Assembly (NCBI RefSeq): GCF_024181405.1
Contig: NZ_CP051302.1
Coordinates: 2,604,001 to 2,668,000 of the forward strand
Origin: Treponema denticola
GTDB lineage: Bacteria; Spirochaetota; Spirochaetia; Treponematales; Treponemataceae
Length of the DNA: 64,000 nucleotides
Direction of reading: 5' to 3'
Under the pieces are notes generated by a model. It was not told where the DNA came from and did not search any database. It saw nothing but the letters and a program-made list of their open reading frames with translations. Positions 1 to 8,807 of the stretch are shown here, piece after piece. The position numbers and the translations under genes are program-made. Positions within the stretch are counted from its first letter, which is position 1, and the number at the start of each line of letters is the position of its first letter.

Positions 1-91
1 CTGCATAAAAAAAGTTGAGAAATACGGAAATAATTATAAGAGCACTAAATACTATTGCATTTGAGAGAATAATTTTCTGCTTTAATCTCAT
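1..91 (-). CDS. N-terminal fragment of a membrane protein (cut by window edge)
   Basis: An ATG on the minus strand (89-91) follows a strong ribosome binding site, GGAGGGAGG, with 3 nt spacing. The frame stays open to the window edge, giving 30 residues. The translation begins with a short basic stretch (MRLKQK) followed by an unbroken hydrophobic segment rich in Ile, Leu, Val and Phe. This is the pattern of an uncleaved signal anchor, as in chemoreceptors and sensor kinases. The family cannot be named from this fragment. The strong ribosome binding site makes a real gene likely. The rest lies outside the window. Confidence 0.55.
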   Translation of the reverse strand, partial: MRLKQKIILSNAIVFSALIIISVFLNFFYA

Positions 92-266
92 GCCTCCCTC
101 CTTCAACCGGATGCTAAAATTTGTGCATAAATCTATATAATTGAGTTAAAATAGATATGCTGTATTGTTCTTGATGAAGTATAACTAAATTTCAAACTAA
201 AAGTTACTGATTTTTCTTTATTATCTTTACAAAGTAAAATTATTGATATTTATCTAAAGCCTCATC

Positions 267-581
267 TTAAAAGCAGCCGGAAATATATTTTTTTAATAAC
301 TTATTCAAATCTTTTATAAGCTCATTATGGCGCCCTGCTATTATCGTTAAGTCTTCTTGACTGATATCATCTGTAAGAAATAGTTCATAAGGAGTAGTAT
401 TGAGTGCATCTGTTATTTTTGATAAGGTTGCGGCGGACACCCATTTTTGTTTGTTTTCGATTGCATTGATAAATGCGATTGACACATCTGCCCTGAGAGC
501 TAATTCCATCTGTGAGATTTCCAATTTATGCCGAATCCTTCTTATATTTTTAGCTAAAATAGATGCATAATCATAACTCAT
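267..581 (-). CDS. XRE-family helix-turn-helix transcriptional regulator
   Basis: A 104-residue protein with an N-terminal Cro/C1-type helix-turn-helix at roughly residues 10-65. Recognisable parts are the IRRIRHKLEISQMELA helix pair, the ADVSIAFINAIENKQKWVS recognition region and the TPYELFL end of the domain. The remaining 35 residues are a short charged tail with no enzyme domain. This suggests a DNA-binding repressor or plasmid/phage-type switch protein acting in the cytoplasm. I start it at the ATG at 581, because GGAGGT lies about 10 nt upstream; the longer reading from a TTG at 599 would put that site inside the gene. It is monocistronic, and no target is obvious nearby. Confidence 0.85.
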   Translation of the reverse strand: MSYDYASILAKNIRRIRHKLEISQMELALRADVSIAFINAIENKQKWVSAATLSKITDALNTTPYELFLTDDISQEDLTIIAGRHNELIKDLNKLLKKYISGCF

Positions 582-743
582 AATTAATAATACCTCCAAA
601 ATTTGATGACAGCAAAGAGCTAATGGTGTAATAAAATATTCTATCAGTTGAAGATCTGAATCTTAACTAATGGATAATTTAAACTTTATAGAAGAATTAG
701 ATAGCTATCTTGAAAATAAGAGTAATTTTTGATAATATAGAAA

Positions 744-2390
744 GTGTTAGTTTTATCCAATTTAATTAGGTATATAAAAGAATTCTTCTATTCATTATTT
801 TACTTGAGTGAAGAAGAGATAAGCTCCCAAAATGCCTTGCGCAATATTGTTCAGGAACTAAAGCGGTGTAAGTACCCTGTATATCGTAATGATAATACCG
901 TTTTAGCAGGCTTACCGATAATTATCTATGAGATTTATAGGATAAGCTTGCCCCTTAAACATATTTTACAAGAGACCATCTGTTCCAATGATATCAGGCT
1001 TTCAGGCGTTTTTTTAGATAAGCTGGTAGAGTCTTCATTTTCGGATAATCAAAAGATTCTAAAGGAAAACCTATCTTTTAGCAGCCGGATGGAAAAGATT
1101 TCGGATCTGATGAGGGAGGATTTTGACCAAAAACTTAAAGATCAAACAAACGAATTCGATGAGCTTATATTTTCCTTGACTGATCCTGTTTTTAGGGCCG
1201 TAGATGCTAAAATAAATAAACTGTTTGCATTTTTTGATTTTTGCAGTTTTCAATTTAATACTTTTTTTGCTTATTTTGATCCCGGTTTTAATACGATTGT
1301 AAATACGGACTCTGTGAGAGATCATTATAACTTTGAAAATGTAGATGGGATGACTATTATTCAAGAGATTCTTGATTTGGATTATCTTATTCGGAATATA
1401 TCTGTAGATGAACAGTTGGTGGATGGAATCTTGTTTTTAAATTCCGCCCTTCCACAAGATAAGCAGCTTGATGAGGTTTATATAAAAAAGAATTTAAAGA
1501 ACTTTTTTTCAAAGCTCGAAAATAGTCTGGGTAAGGATACGCTAAAAAATATTGCGAAATTGATTAAAAAAGATCCAAAGTTTGAAGATAAAACAAAGGC
1601 GCCTCGTGTTTTTTCTGAAATAGAAGAGTACAAAGCCCGTTTTACTGCGAATTTTAGTGCAGATACAAAAAAAATACTTAAACTAAGGCAGGATGCCCAA
1701 ATGTCATCGCTTATCAGCGGTTTATTTGGAGATATTGAAATCATCAAGCTGGATGTCTATAACGAAGACTTGAACAGCAAAATTCAAGCTTTAACAGGCC
1801 TTTCATTAGATTGGATAAAACCCTTGGAAATTGTAAAAACATATACAAAAAATTTCTTTCAGCCTTCGATAGAGCCTTTTTTGAGGGAACTTTTAGTAGA
1901 GGGGCTTTTTGAAGACAAAAAAATGAAGTCCGACTTTGCGGCAAACTATTATTACTGCTCGGCTGTTGCAGACAAAATAGATGAACTGGAAAAAGTAATG
2001 TATGGTAAGAATGAGTCTTCTATAGAGCTTATAAGAGGCTATTTAACAAGAATTGAGGCCGGCGGTGATTTTGAAAGACCTTTATCAAAAATTATCGACG
2101 AGATTAACCTTCGTGCAAAGAAATTTTTAGAAGACTCAGGCAAGCACTATTTGGACCTTCTTAAATTTTGTAAGTTAATAATAAAGGATACGTATCGGCC
2201 GGTTCCCGAAAATGTACATAATATAACGGCAATGATAAATTCCACAAAAAATAAAGAAAGATTCGCTGTTTTTGCAAATGGAATGGAGAATTTTGAAAAA
2301 ATGATCGAACTTTTAAAAAAGTATGTTGTTATCGATATATCGGAGCTAAATGAAAAGGCAGGTAAAAATTATGAAAACCAGTCCAAATGA
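744..2390 (+). CDS. Uncharacterised spirochaetal protein (possibly DUF5312-like)
   Basis: A 548-residue soluble protein without a signal peptide or convincing membrane segment. It is rich in Lys, Glu, Leu and Ile and probably mostly helical. An aromatic patch around residues 160-180 (FFDFCSFQFNTFFAYFDPGF) stands out. I do not recognise a catalytic motif. From memory it resembles large spirochaete-specific families of unknown function such as DUF5312, but this is not proven. The listed start is a GTG without a clear ribosome binding site, so the N-terminus is uncertain. Its 3' end runs into the ribosome binding site and start of the diguanylate cyclase gene, which suggests co-transcription and coupled translation, and possibly a linked role. 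Confidence 0.75.
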   Translation: MLVLSNLIRYIKEFFYSLFYLSEEEISSQNALRNIVQELKRCKYPVYRNDNTVLAGLPIIIYEIYRISLPLKHILQETICSNDIRLSGVFLDKLVESSFSDNQKILKENLSFSSRMEKISDLMREDFDQKLKDQTNEFDELIFSLTDPVFRAVDAKINKLFAFFDFCSFQFNTFFAYFDPGFNTIVNTDSVRDHYNFENVDGMTIIQEILDLDYLIRNISVDEQLVDGILFLNSALPQDKQLDEVYIKKNLKNFFSKLENSLGKDTLKNIAKLIKKDPKFEDKTKAPRVFSEIEEYKARFTANFSADTKKILKLRQDAQMSSLISGLFGDIEIIKLDVYNEDLNSKIQALTGLSLDWIKPLEIVKTYTKNFFQPSIEPFLRELLVEGLFEDKKMKSDFAANYYYCSAVADKIDELEKVMYGKNESSIELIRGYLTRIEAGGDFERPLSKIIDEINLRAKKFLEDSGKHYLDLLKFCKLIIKDTYRPVPENVHNITAMINSTKNKERFAVFANGMENFEKMIELLKKYVVIDISELNEKAGKNYENQSK

Positions 2391-3486
2391 AAAATTATTA
2401 AAAAAGGCATTGCATTCATGCAATAATAAAAAATATTCCGATAAAATTTCTCATCAAGAAAAAGAAATATTTGATTTAAAACAACTGTTACAAATTTCAA
2501 AAAGTTTAAATTCGGTTTTGGAATTTGACCGTCTTATTGAAGCGATATTATATATAGTTATGGCTCAGCTAAAAACCCTTGGAGCTGCAATTTTTACAAA
2601 AAAATCCTTTGATGATAGTAGTTTTGTATTAAATAGGGACCATTACGGTTTTGATATAATCCGCGATGCGCAATACTCTATAAATGTAGATCATCCGCTT
2701 ATAAATTTTTTGGATAAATCGGATTCGGGATGCACTCCCGATGAGATAAGTAAGAACATAAAAACCGATAAGATAGTAAAAGACTTATTCAGCCTTAACC
2801 CTTCTTTTTTTGTACCCCTAAAAGCAAAAAATAGAATGATAGGCTTTTTGCTTTTAGGCGAGAAAATGGAAAGTGCTCATCAATTTACGGATTATGAAAA
2901 AAACATTATAGAAAACATAGCTTCCTTAGCTGCTATAGCCATAAACAATTCTCAGCTTTTAGAAATGACTACAACCGACATAATGACTCACCTAAAACTG
3001 AAACATTACTTTTTTACTCTGCTGATGGAGCGCCTCTATACTATAAATTCTTCAGGCGAAAAAAAAGAAACTCTTTCAATTTTGATGATTGATATAGACT
3101 TTTTTAAGAATATAAACGATACCTATGGTCATGCTGCCGGAGATATTGTTTTAGAAGAAGTTGCAAAAATAATAAAATCATGTACAAGGAATGCAGATAC
3201 GGCTGCAAGGTATGGCGGCGAAGAATTTGTAGTAATGCTTAACAATACTCCGTCGAATGCTGCTATGGCTGTAGCCGAAAGAATAAGAAGGTCTGTAGAA
3301 GGGAAGTCCTTTGTGTATGACGGTAAAAAAATTAATGTAACTATTTCTATAGGGGTATCAAGTTATAACTTTGATCTTGAATCGGCAAAGACTATAGTAG
3401 ACAGGGCAGACAAGGCTTTATACGAATCCAAGCAAAACGGACGGAATCGTGTAACATTATCCAAAAATAACTTGCCTAAAGTTTGA
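2371..3486 (+). CDS. GAF-GGDEF diguanylate cyclase
   Basis: A cytoplasmic protein of 371 residues that probably makes cyclic di-GMP from two GTP. A short coiled N-terminus leads into a GAF-like sensory domain (about residues 45-195), then a GGDEF domain (about 205-365). The active-site loop is GGEEF at about 282-286. Nine residues before it is RNAD (about 273-276), which fits the RxxD inhibitory site, so product inhibition should be intact. The usual DxLTGLxNRR entry motif is altered to TDIMTHLKLKHYF. The ATG at 2371 has AGGCAGGT ten nt upstream. The longer reading from 2350 lacks a site. It overlaps the preceding gene by 20 nt. The ligand of the GAF domain is unknown. Confidence 0.9.
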   Translation: MKTSPNEKLLKKALHSCNNKKYSDKISHQEKEIFDLKQLLQISKSLNSVLEFDRLIEAILYIVMAQLKTLGAAIFTKKSFDDSSFVLNRDHYGFDIIRDAQYSINVDHPLINFLDKSDSGCTPDEISKNIKTDKIVKDLFSLNPSFFVPLKAKNRMIGFLLLGEKMESAHQFTDYEKNIIENIASLAAIAINNSQLLEMTTTDIMTHLKLKHYFFTLLMERLYTINSSGEKKETLSILMIDIDFFKNINDTYGHAAGDIVLEEVAKIIKSCTRNADTAARYGGEEFVVMLNNTPSNAAMAVAERIRRSVEGKSFVYDGKKINVTISIGVSSYNFDLESAKTIVDRADKALYESKQNGRNRVTLSKNNLPKV

Positions 3487-3507
3487 TAATTTTCGATATT
3501 TTATAGT

Positions 3508-4137
3508 ATGAAGTTTTTAAGAAAACCGTTTAAATATACATATAAGAATGCCGTACTTATCATAGCCCTGATAAATGCCGGTGTTTTTGTTCTTACAAGT
3601 CTTTTTAGAAATTTGAGTGCATATTTAGGGCTTGTACCTATTCTTGTAGTGGAAGCACAAACTTATTGGCAGTTTTTCACTTATCAATTTGTTCATGGCG
3701 ACTTTTTTCATTTGGCATTTAATATGCTTGCCTTATTCTTTTTCGGCGTTCCCGTAGAACGCAAGATTGGAACAAAGGAATTTATACTTTATTATCTTTT
3801 GGTAGGGACAATTGATGGGATTTTGAGCTTTTTGGTATATGCTGCAACAGGATTTTATATTATTAGCCTTGTAGGTGCATCAGGAGCGATTTTTGGGGTT
3901 TTGCTTTTATATGCCGTAATTTATCCGAACTCAGTGGTCTACCTTTGGGGTGTGATTCCCGTGCCGGCCCCTCTTTTGATTTTAGGTTATGCCGTAATCG
4001 AGTTAATAAGCATTTTTTCCATGGGTGACGGAGTAGCTCATTTGACTCATTTTATAGGGCTCCTTGCAGGCTGGGTATATATAAGAATCCGTTTCGGAAT
4101 AAAGCCTCTTAAAGTCTGGAATTCAACGGGACGGTAA
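3508..4137 (+). CDS. Rhomboid-family intramembrane serine protease
   Basis: A 209-residue polytopic membrane protein of the usual size for a bacterial six-helix rhomboid. Diagnostic features are HGDFFHLAFNML at 63-74 (the HxxxN region of helix 2), GASGAIFG at 123-130 with the catalytic Ser at 125, and AHLTHFIGLLAG at 177-188 carrying the catalytic His (178 or, by alignment with HxGGFxxG, 181). It should cleave membrane-spanning substrates within the lipid bilayer. The substrate is unknown; treponemes have many lipoproteins and single-span receptors that could serve. It sits in a same-strand run with the diguanylate cyclase upstream and an exported protein and a Dus enzyme downstream. Confidence 0.92.
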   Translation: MKFLRKPFKYTYKNAVLIIALINAGVFVLTSLFRNLSAYLGLVPILVVEAQTYWQFFTYQFVHGDFFHLAFNMLALFFFGVPVERKIGTKEFILYYLLVGTIDGILSFLVYAATGFYIISLVGASGAIFGVLLLYAVIYPNSVVYLWGVIPVPAPLLILGYAVIELISIFSMGDGVAHLTHFIGLLAGWVYIRIRFGIKPLKVWNSTGR

Positions 4138-4157
4138 AACTGTCCGATAATTAGGCT

Positions 4158-4838
4158 ATGAGAAAGTTCATTGCGGTCCTTCTGTTTTTTATAAGTTTTT
4201 ACCTGTATGCGGATACTTATTCCGGGGCTTCCGATAGCAATGCTTTGATTTTAAGGGCTCCTGTCTGGGTCTTTGTAGAAGAAGCGCCCAAAGGAATCGA
4301 TGATGAGAACAAGGCTAAATTCACTCCGCCTAAAGAGGCCTTGCTTGAACTTTCAGCCTATATTTTATCGGGCATGACCTACGGTTTAAACTTTGTATAT
4401 ACTCCCTTAGATAAAAAACGTAATGTAGATGAATATTTTGAGCTTGAACCTGTTTTTAAACCAAGTACCGAAGATATAAAAATTACGGATGTAAGGGTTA
4501 AATATCCTTATTGCTATTCTTGGGCCGAATACGGTATCCCCGAATCCTATGCAGGGCATTTTAAACTTTGGACAAAAAATGCTCATAAGACAATAAAGGG
4601 AAGGGGAAAGGGAGACCGATTTGATGAGCTTGAAGGGGTCTATGCCGCTTATACCGACGCGGTAAAAAATGCCGTACGTGAGTATGCGAGAACCTTTTTA
4701 AAAAATAAACCTAAGGAAATTCGAGGGGCTGTTTTGATAAAATCTCCTCCACGCCTTTTTGTAGAATCGGGCTTTTTTAAGGCGGAGCTTGAACTTTATA
4801 TCCAAATAGATGAAATCATAAAATATACGGTTTTTTAA
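4158..4838 (+). CDS. Exported protein of unknown function
   Basis: A 226-residue protein beginning with a typical Sec signal peptide (MRKFIAVLLFFISFYLYAD, cleavage probably after the Ala at about 18). There is no lipobox Cys. The mature part is rich in Tyr, Lys and Glu. It includes a PYCYSWAEYGIP segment near the centre and a likely beta-rich C-terminus (ELELYIQIDEIIKYTVF). I recognise no domain. It is likely periplasmic or outer-membrane associated. It lies 20 nt after the rhomboid gene and 3 nt before the dihydrouridine synthase gene, so these three probably share an mRNA. Nothing ties its function to either neighbour. Confidence 0.75.
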   Translation: MRKFIAVLLFFISFYLYADTYSGASDSNALILRAPVWVFVEEAPKGIDDENKAKFTPPKEALLELSAYILSGMTYGLNFVYTPLDKKRNVDEYFELEPVFKPSTEDIKITDVRVKYPYCYSWAEYGIPESYAGHFKLWTKNAHKTIKGRGKGDRFDELEGVYAAYTDAVKNAVREYARTFLKNKPKEIRGAVLIKSPPRLFVESGFFKAELELYIQIDEIIKYTVF

Positions 4839-4841
4839 CTT

Positions 4842-5855
4842 ATGAAGTTGATATCGGCACCCATGGCTGCAATAACTCACTCCGCTTTTAGAAGGCTCAT
4901 AGCCTGCTTTAAGGAACCTGATGAGTATTTTTCGGAAATGATACATGCTCCCTCGGCTATTTCAGGCGGGGGTTTTGAAAAATGGTATTTTAGGGCAAAT
5001 CCATCGCCTGAAAAACTTGTTTGGCAGATTACAAGCCCTGATGAAAAGTCCGCTGCTGCTTGTGTTCCTCTTTTGCTTCAATACGGAGGTTTCGGCATTG
5101 ACCTAAATATGGGCTGCTGTGCCCCGCAGATTGTAAACACCGGAGCCGGTTTTGCATGGATGAAAAAGCCGCTTTCAGAGACGGCCTCATTGGTAAGCAA
5201 GGTCAAAAAAGCTGTTCTGTTGTATGATGAGCAAAAGGCCGGGCCGCAAACGGAGCCTATCCGTCTGAGTGTAAAACTGCGCTTAGGCGAAGAAGAAAAC
5301 TATGATAGGCTTTTATCCTTTTGTAAGATGCTTGTTTCGGAAGGAGTACACTTGATTACCCTCCACCCCCGCACACAAAAGCAAAAATATTCAAGGCCCT
5401 GTAAACATGAGTACACAGCCCGCCTTGCAGCCGATTTAAGTGTTCCCGTTTACGGTAACGGAGATATAAATTCCCTTGAAATCTTAGAAAAAATCGGCTC
5501 AAAATATCCGTGTTCCGGCTGGATGATAGGAAGGTCTGCCGTGCAAAAGCCTTGGATTTTTTATGAACTTTCAAAAGGTATTTTAAAAAACGGAACAGCC
5601 GAAGATAAGGACGAAAAAATCGAAATAGATTTATTAAAAACGGCAGAACTCTTTTTAAGTTTTTTACGGGAAGAACAGCCTCAAGAGTTTTACCTTACAA
5701 GGGCTCAAAGGTTTTTTGCTTTTTTTTGCGATAATTTCAGCTTTGCCCACCACATAAAAAGCAAGGTTCTAAATTGTAAAAACCTTGACGATATGCTTCA
5801 CAATTTAAGTGACTATTTTGAAGAAGTGCCCGAAGACAGACTCATAAGGGTTTAG
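4842..5855 (+). CDS. dus: tRNA-dihydrouridine synthase (Dus family)
   Basis: A 337-residue FMN-dependent TIM-barrel enzyme that reduces uridine to dihydrouridine in the D-loop of tRNA. It opens with the family's barrel start (LISAPMAAITHSAFR). It then has DLNMGCCAPQIVNTGAG, where the Cys after MG is the catalytic acid (the usual next residue, Pro, is Cys here). LSVKLRLG follows with the active-site Lys, then LHPRTQKQKYS with the conserved His and Arg, and VYGNGDI and GWMIGRSA for phosphate binding of FMN. The C-terminal helical tRNA-binding domain is present. It is a single Dus in this window. The subtype cannot be decided by eye. It ends convergent with the phosphoglycerol transferase-like gene. 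Confidence 0.92.
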   Translation: MKLISAPMAAITHSAFRRLIACFKEPDEYFSEMIHAPSAISGGGFEKWYFRANPSPEKLVWQITSPDEKSAAACVPLLLQYGGFGIDLNMGCCAPQIVNTGAGFAWMKKPLSETASLVSKVKKAVLLYDEQKAGPQTEPIRLSVKLRLGEEENYDRLLSFCKMLVSEGVHLITLHPRTQKQKYSRPCKHEYTARLAADLSVPVYGNGDINSLEILEKIGSKYPCSGWMIGRSAVQKPWIFYELSKGILKNGTAEDKDEKIEIDLLKTAELFLSFLREEQPQEFYLTRAQRFFAFFCDNFSFAHHIKSKVLNCKNLDDMLHNLSDYFEEVPEDRLIRV

Positions 5856-5895
5856 TTCTTTTGATGCAAACATTCTAATAATACATATTCATAAT

Positions 5896-7458
5896 TCAGT
5901 GTTTTTTCATCAGTTTTTCTTCATAAAAGATTGAAGGCTTTTCAATTTCGGAGTTAAGCTTCTTTAAGCCTTTTTCTTCAAGAAGAGTTTTTTCTCCCGA
6001 AAATAAGGAGCGGCCGAGGCCTAAGCCCTTTGCATTGAATTCGATACCCATACTTTCTACAACTGTGGGGAAAAGATCAAAGGTTGTAAACAGCCGATTT
6101 TTGTTCTTATCCGTTGTCTTTGCAGAATTTATAAAGGCATTGTAGGGATGCCTATCTTGTAATTTGACGGTCGGCAGGTATAAATCTCCGCCCATGTACA
6201 AGTGATCCCCTAAAATTACTATTGTGGTATCTCTATAAAAGTCCTGCGCTTTAGCCCATTCTACAAAATCATAGGCTTTTTTTGAAGCTCCGGCGTATAC
6301 ATTGTGTATTTTTTCAAAATAAAGGTTGGGGCATTTTTCATCGGCATAACCGTGGGGAGAATGTGTGTCGGCAGTAAAGAAAATATAGGCAAAAGGCTTA
6401 TCTTCTTTTGAAAGCTCCGTAATGTCTTCCCGTGCAAATTGATAAAGCTTTTCGTCTTCAAAGCCCCACCAAACATTGTAGCCTTTAGGGATTCTTCCGT
6501 TTTCAACAAAGTAAGAATAATCTTGAATCTTAAAATTTTTATGATTGGTTAAAAAATTACCCAAACAGCCGAAATCTTTGTCTGCAGCCATACTGAACAC
6601 AAGATTGTAGCCGTTATCATATAAAAGGTCTCCGAGTCCGTAACCCCCTTCTATAAAATTATCGATTTTTATTGAAGAAGTATTTAAAGATGAAAGTTTA
6701 AAAGAAGATGAATCAAAAGAAGGAAGATTTAAAATTAACGGAACTCCCATATTTAGGGAAGTAAGAGAGGCTATGGAATGAGAGGTTCCCATAACCTGGG
6801 TCCCTCCGCCCAATTTTTCACAGTGGCTGAATGAGAGGTTTTGTTCGGCTATCCCGCGTAATTCGGGAATAAGATCGTAACGGGATAAGCCTCCGAATTC
6901 TTTTGATGTAGCACTTATTTCCATCGATTCAAGGTAGAGGATTATAAGATTTCTCTTTTTTGGAGGAAAATTAAATTCTACCTTTGAAGGGTCTATATAG
7001 TTAGTTTCATAAAGATCCGTTGGAGGGCTTAATTTATAATAAACATATTGAATGTACCCGAATTTATATTGGCTGTAGCCTAAAAAAATACAAATGTAAA
7101 TCAAAACATAAAGGCGGGGCCTTCTTATCAAAACAGGGAAGAGTCTGTAAGATTTTCCTTTTTTTGTTTTTAAAACAAGTTTTATTTCTTTTAGGATCAA
7201 AATGAGGTTTACAAAAGATAGGATTATCGGAATTACAAGAGCTTTTAAATAAAAACTTAGAAGAACTGCACTGCTTGTACCGTCAATGGGTGTTACGGCA
7301 GTAAAGATAAGCTGATCCATCTGGGCATGAGGGAAGACTCCCAAAAGCCAAATTATGAGCATTATAAGAAAAGTATACAGAAATACAAAAAGGCTTCCTA
7401 AAAAAGCCTGCTTTTTCTTTTCTTTTTTATTTGTGAATTCAATTTTTTCCCTAAGCAT
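5896..7458 (-). CDS. OpgB/LtaS-type phosphoglycerol transferase-like membrane enzyme
   Basis: A 520-residue member of the alkaline-phosphatase-fold sulfatase family. Three or four hydrophobic segments fill residues 15-145. An extracytoplasmic catalytic domain follows, with LYLESMEIS (metal-binding Glu), GTSHSIASLT (the Thr/Ser nucleophile region, closest to OpgB's GTxWTIxGM), FFTADTHSPHG and VILGDHLYMGG (metal-binding Asp-His). Such enzymes move glycerol-phosphate or similar head groups from lipids onto glycans. T. denticola lacks classical LPS and has been reported to carry a lipoteichoic-acid-like outer-sheath lipid. That makes a role in envelope glycolipid plausible but unproven. It lies 22 nt after the CofE-like gene on the same strand, so co-transcription is likely. 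Confidence 0.85.
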   Translation of the reverse strand: MLREKIEFTNKKEKKKQAFLGSLFVFLYTFLIMLIIWLLGVFPHAQMDQLIFTAVTPIDGTSSAVLLSFYLKALVIPIILSFVNLILILKEIKLVLKTKKGKSYRLFPVLIRRPRLYVLIYICIFLGYSQYKFGYIQYVYYKLSPPTDLYETNYIDPSKVEFNFPPKKRNLIILYLESMEISATSKEFGGLSRYDLIPELRGIAEQNLSFSHCEKLGGGTQVMGTSHSIASLTSLNMGVPLILNLPSFDSSSFKLSSLNTSSIKIDNFIEGGYGLGDLLYDNGYNLVFSMAADKDFGCLGNFLTNHKNFKIQDYSYFVENGRIPKGYNVWWGFEDEKLYQFAREDITELSKEDKPFAYIFFTADTHSPHGYADEKCPNLYFEKIHNVYAGASKKAYDFVEWAKAQDFYRDTTIVILGDHLYMGGDLYLPTVKLQDRHPYNAFINSAKTTDKNKNRLFTTFDLFPTVVESMGIEFNAKGLGLGRSLFSGEKTLLEEKGLKKLNSEIEKPSIFYEEKLMKKH

Positions 7459-7480
7459 AGCACATCTTTAAAATAAAAAA

Positions 7481-8680
7481 TTACCCTGTATACTTGTCGA
7501 AATATCCCTGTATAAATATGATAGGGGTTCCCTTGTCTCCGCTTCCCGATGTAAGGTCTGAAAGTGAACCGATTAGGTCGATAAGCCGCCGCGGGGTCGT
7601 TCCCTGAGACTCCATAGAGTCTATATGGGAGGCGGTTTCTTTTTGATGTTTTTCGATATATTCTGCGATTTTTTCCTTTTGTTCTTCTTCACTTAAGTCT
7701 TTGAAGTTGTTGTCTGCCAGATATTTTAACTTTACCTCATTGGGCTTGCCTTCAAGTCCCTTTGTATAAGCAGGTGAAACAACCGGATCGGCAAGCTCCC
7801 AAATTTTCCCTATCGGGTCCTTAAAGGCTCCGTCTCCATAAACCATAACCTCGATGGTTTTGCCGGTTTTTTCTTTTATTATAGCCTGTATCTTATCGAC
7901 GATGATTTGCGCATTATGCGGAAAGAGTTTAATCCTGTCCTCTCCTGACTTATTGGAACCCAGAAGTCCGTAATCCGAATTAAAGCCGCTTCCCTTTACC
8001 GGGCTGCTTAAAATATCGTCGAGGCCTAAAACGGTCTTTGCTCCGGCCTTTTTTAAAAGTTTTTTTGTTCTATTCCGTGTATGAATATCGCAGGCTAAAA
8101 CTGAATCTGTGTATTCTATTATTTTTTTCGGATCATTGGATAGGATTACAAAGGATTCGGGATTATGCTTTTTGATTATCGAATCATAATATTCTATATA
8201 ATCCATTCCTGTGAATTTATGCTTGTGGTCTCCGAATTTGCTTCTAAATTCTTCTCTTGTAAAGGAATTTGTCCATGGATTTACATCGGAGTCTTCAAAA
8301 ACATCCGGGTCAATCAAGTGATTGCCTACCTCATCACTGGGATAGCTTAACATGATGATGAGTTTGTTTTTTGAGCGGGCTATGCCTTCCAAACAAACCG
8401 AAAAACGGTTCCGGCTTAAAATCGGAAAAATTAGGCCTATACATGAGTTTCCGAATTTTGCCTTTATGTCGGCTGCTATATCGTCGGCTGTTGCATAGTT
8501 CCCCTGTGCACGGGCTACTATGGATTCTGTGACAGAAAGAATATCTTTATCTTTTATTGTAAAGTTTTCAGCTTTTGCGGCATTTAAAAGAGTTTCGGCT
8601 GCAATTGAGGCTATGTCATCTCCCTCGCGGATTATCGGAGCAATCAAACCTCTGGATGTAGTTCCTACAAATTTCTTCAT
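7481..8680 (-). CDS. CofE-like (F420-0:L-glutamate ligase family) protein
   Basis: A 399-residue protein of the F420-0:gamma-glutamyl ligase family. It starts FVGTTSRGLIAPIIREGDD, followed by DILSVTESIVARAQG, which is the family's metal-binding and nucleotide region. Further on are GSGFNSDYGLLGSN and MVYGDGAFKDPIGKIWELADP, again typical. It is longer than classical CofE (about 250 residues), with extra C-terminal sequence. I start it at the ATG at 8680, which has TGAGG 8 nt upstream, rather than at 8767. The family adds glutamate to a carboxylated substrate using GTP. No other F420 gene is in the window and Treponema is not known to make F420, so the real substrate is unknown. It probably forms an operon with the membrane enzyme downstream. 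Confidence 0.85.
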   Translation of the reverse strand: MKKFVGTTSRGLIAPIIREGDDIASIAAETLLNAAKAENFTIKDKDILSVTESIVARAQGNYATADDIAADIKAKFGNSCIGLIFPILSRNRFSVCLEGIARSKNKLIIMLSYPSDEVGNHLIDPDVFEDSDVNPWTNSFTREEFRSKFGDHKHKFTGMDYIEYYDSIIKKHNPESFVILSNDPKKIIEYTDSVLACDIHTRNRTKKLLKKAGAKTVLGLDDILSSPVKGSGFNSDYGLLGSNKSGEDRIKLFPHNAQIIVDKIQAIIKEKTGKTIEVMVYGDGAFKDPIGKIWELADPVVSPAYTKGLEGKPNEVKLKYLADNNFKDLSEEEQKEKIAEYIEKHQKETASHIDSMESQGTTPRRLIDLIGSLSDLTSGSGDKGTPIIFIQGYFDKYTG

Positions 8681-8771
8681 TTTGAACCTCAGAAAAGTAT
8701 TATAGGTGCTTTTTTTTTGTTTGTCAATAAGTTTTAAACGAGGCATTTCAGATAGACTATCTTTCATTCTA

Positions 8772-8800
8772 TTGAAACTATTTTATATATAATATATACT
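8772..8800 (+). promoter_or_regulatory. Sigma-70 promoter for the DUF1015 gene, predicted leaderless
   Basis: TTGAAA at 8772-8777 and TATACT at 8795-8800 are separated by exactly 17 nt. The ATG lies 7 nt after the -10 box, so transcription should start at or next to the start codon. There is no Shine-Dalgarno sequence in the gap. Confidence 0.6.
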
Positions 8801-8807
8801 ATTACAC

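Noticed and set aside
670..732. A 20-codon frame (MDNLNFIEELDSYLENKSNF) just before the GTG-started gene at 744
   Set aside because: It lacks a ribosome binding site, and no frameshift joins it sensibly to the next gene. It may be a lost N-terminus, but nothing proves it.
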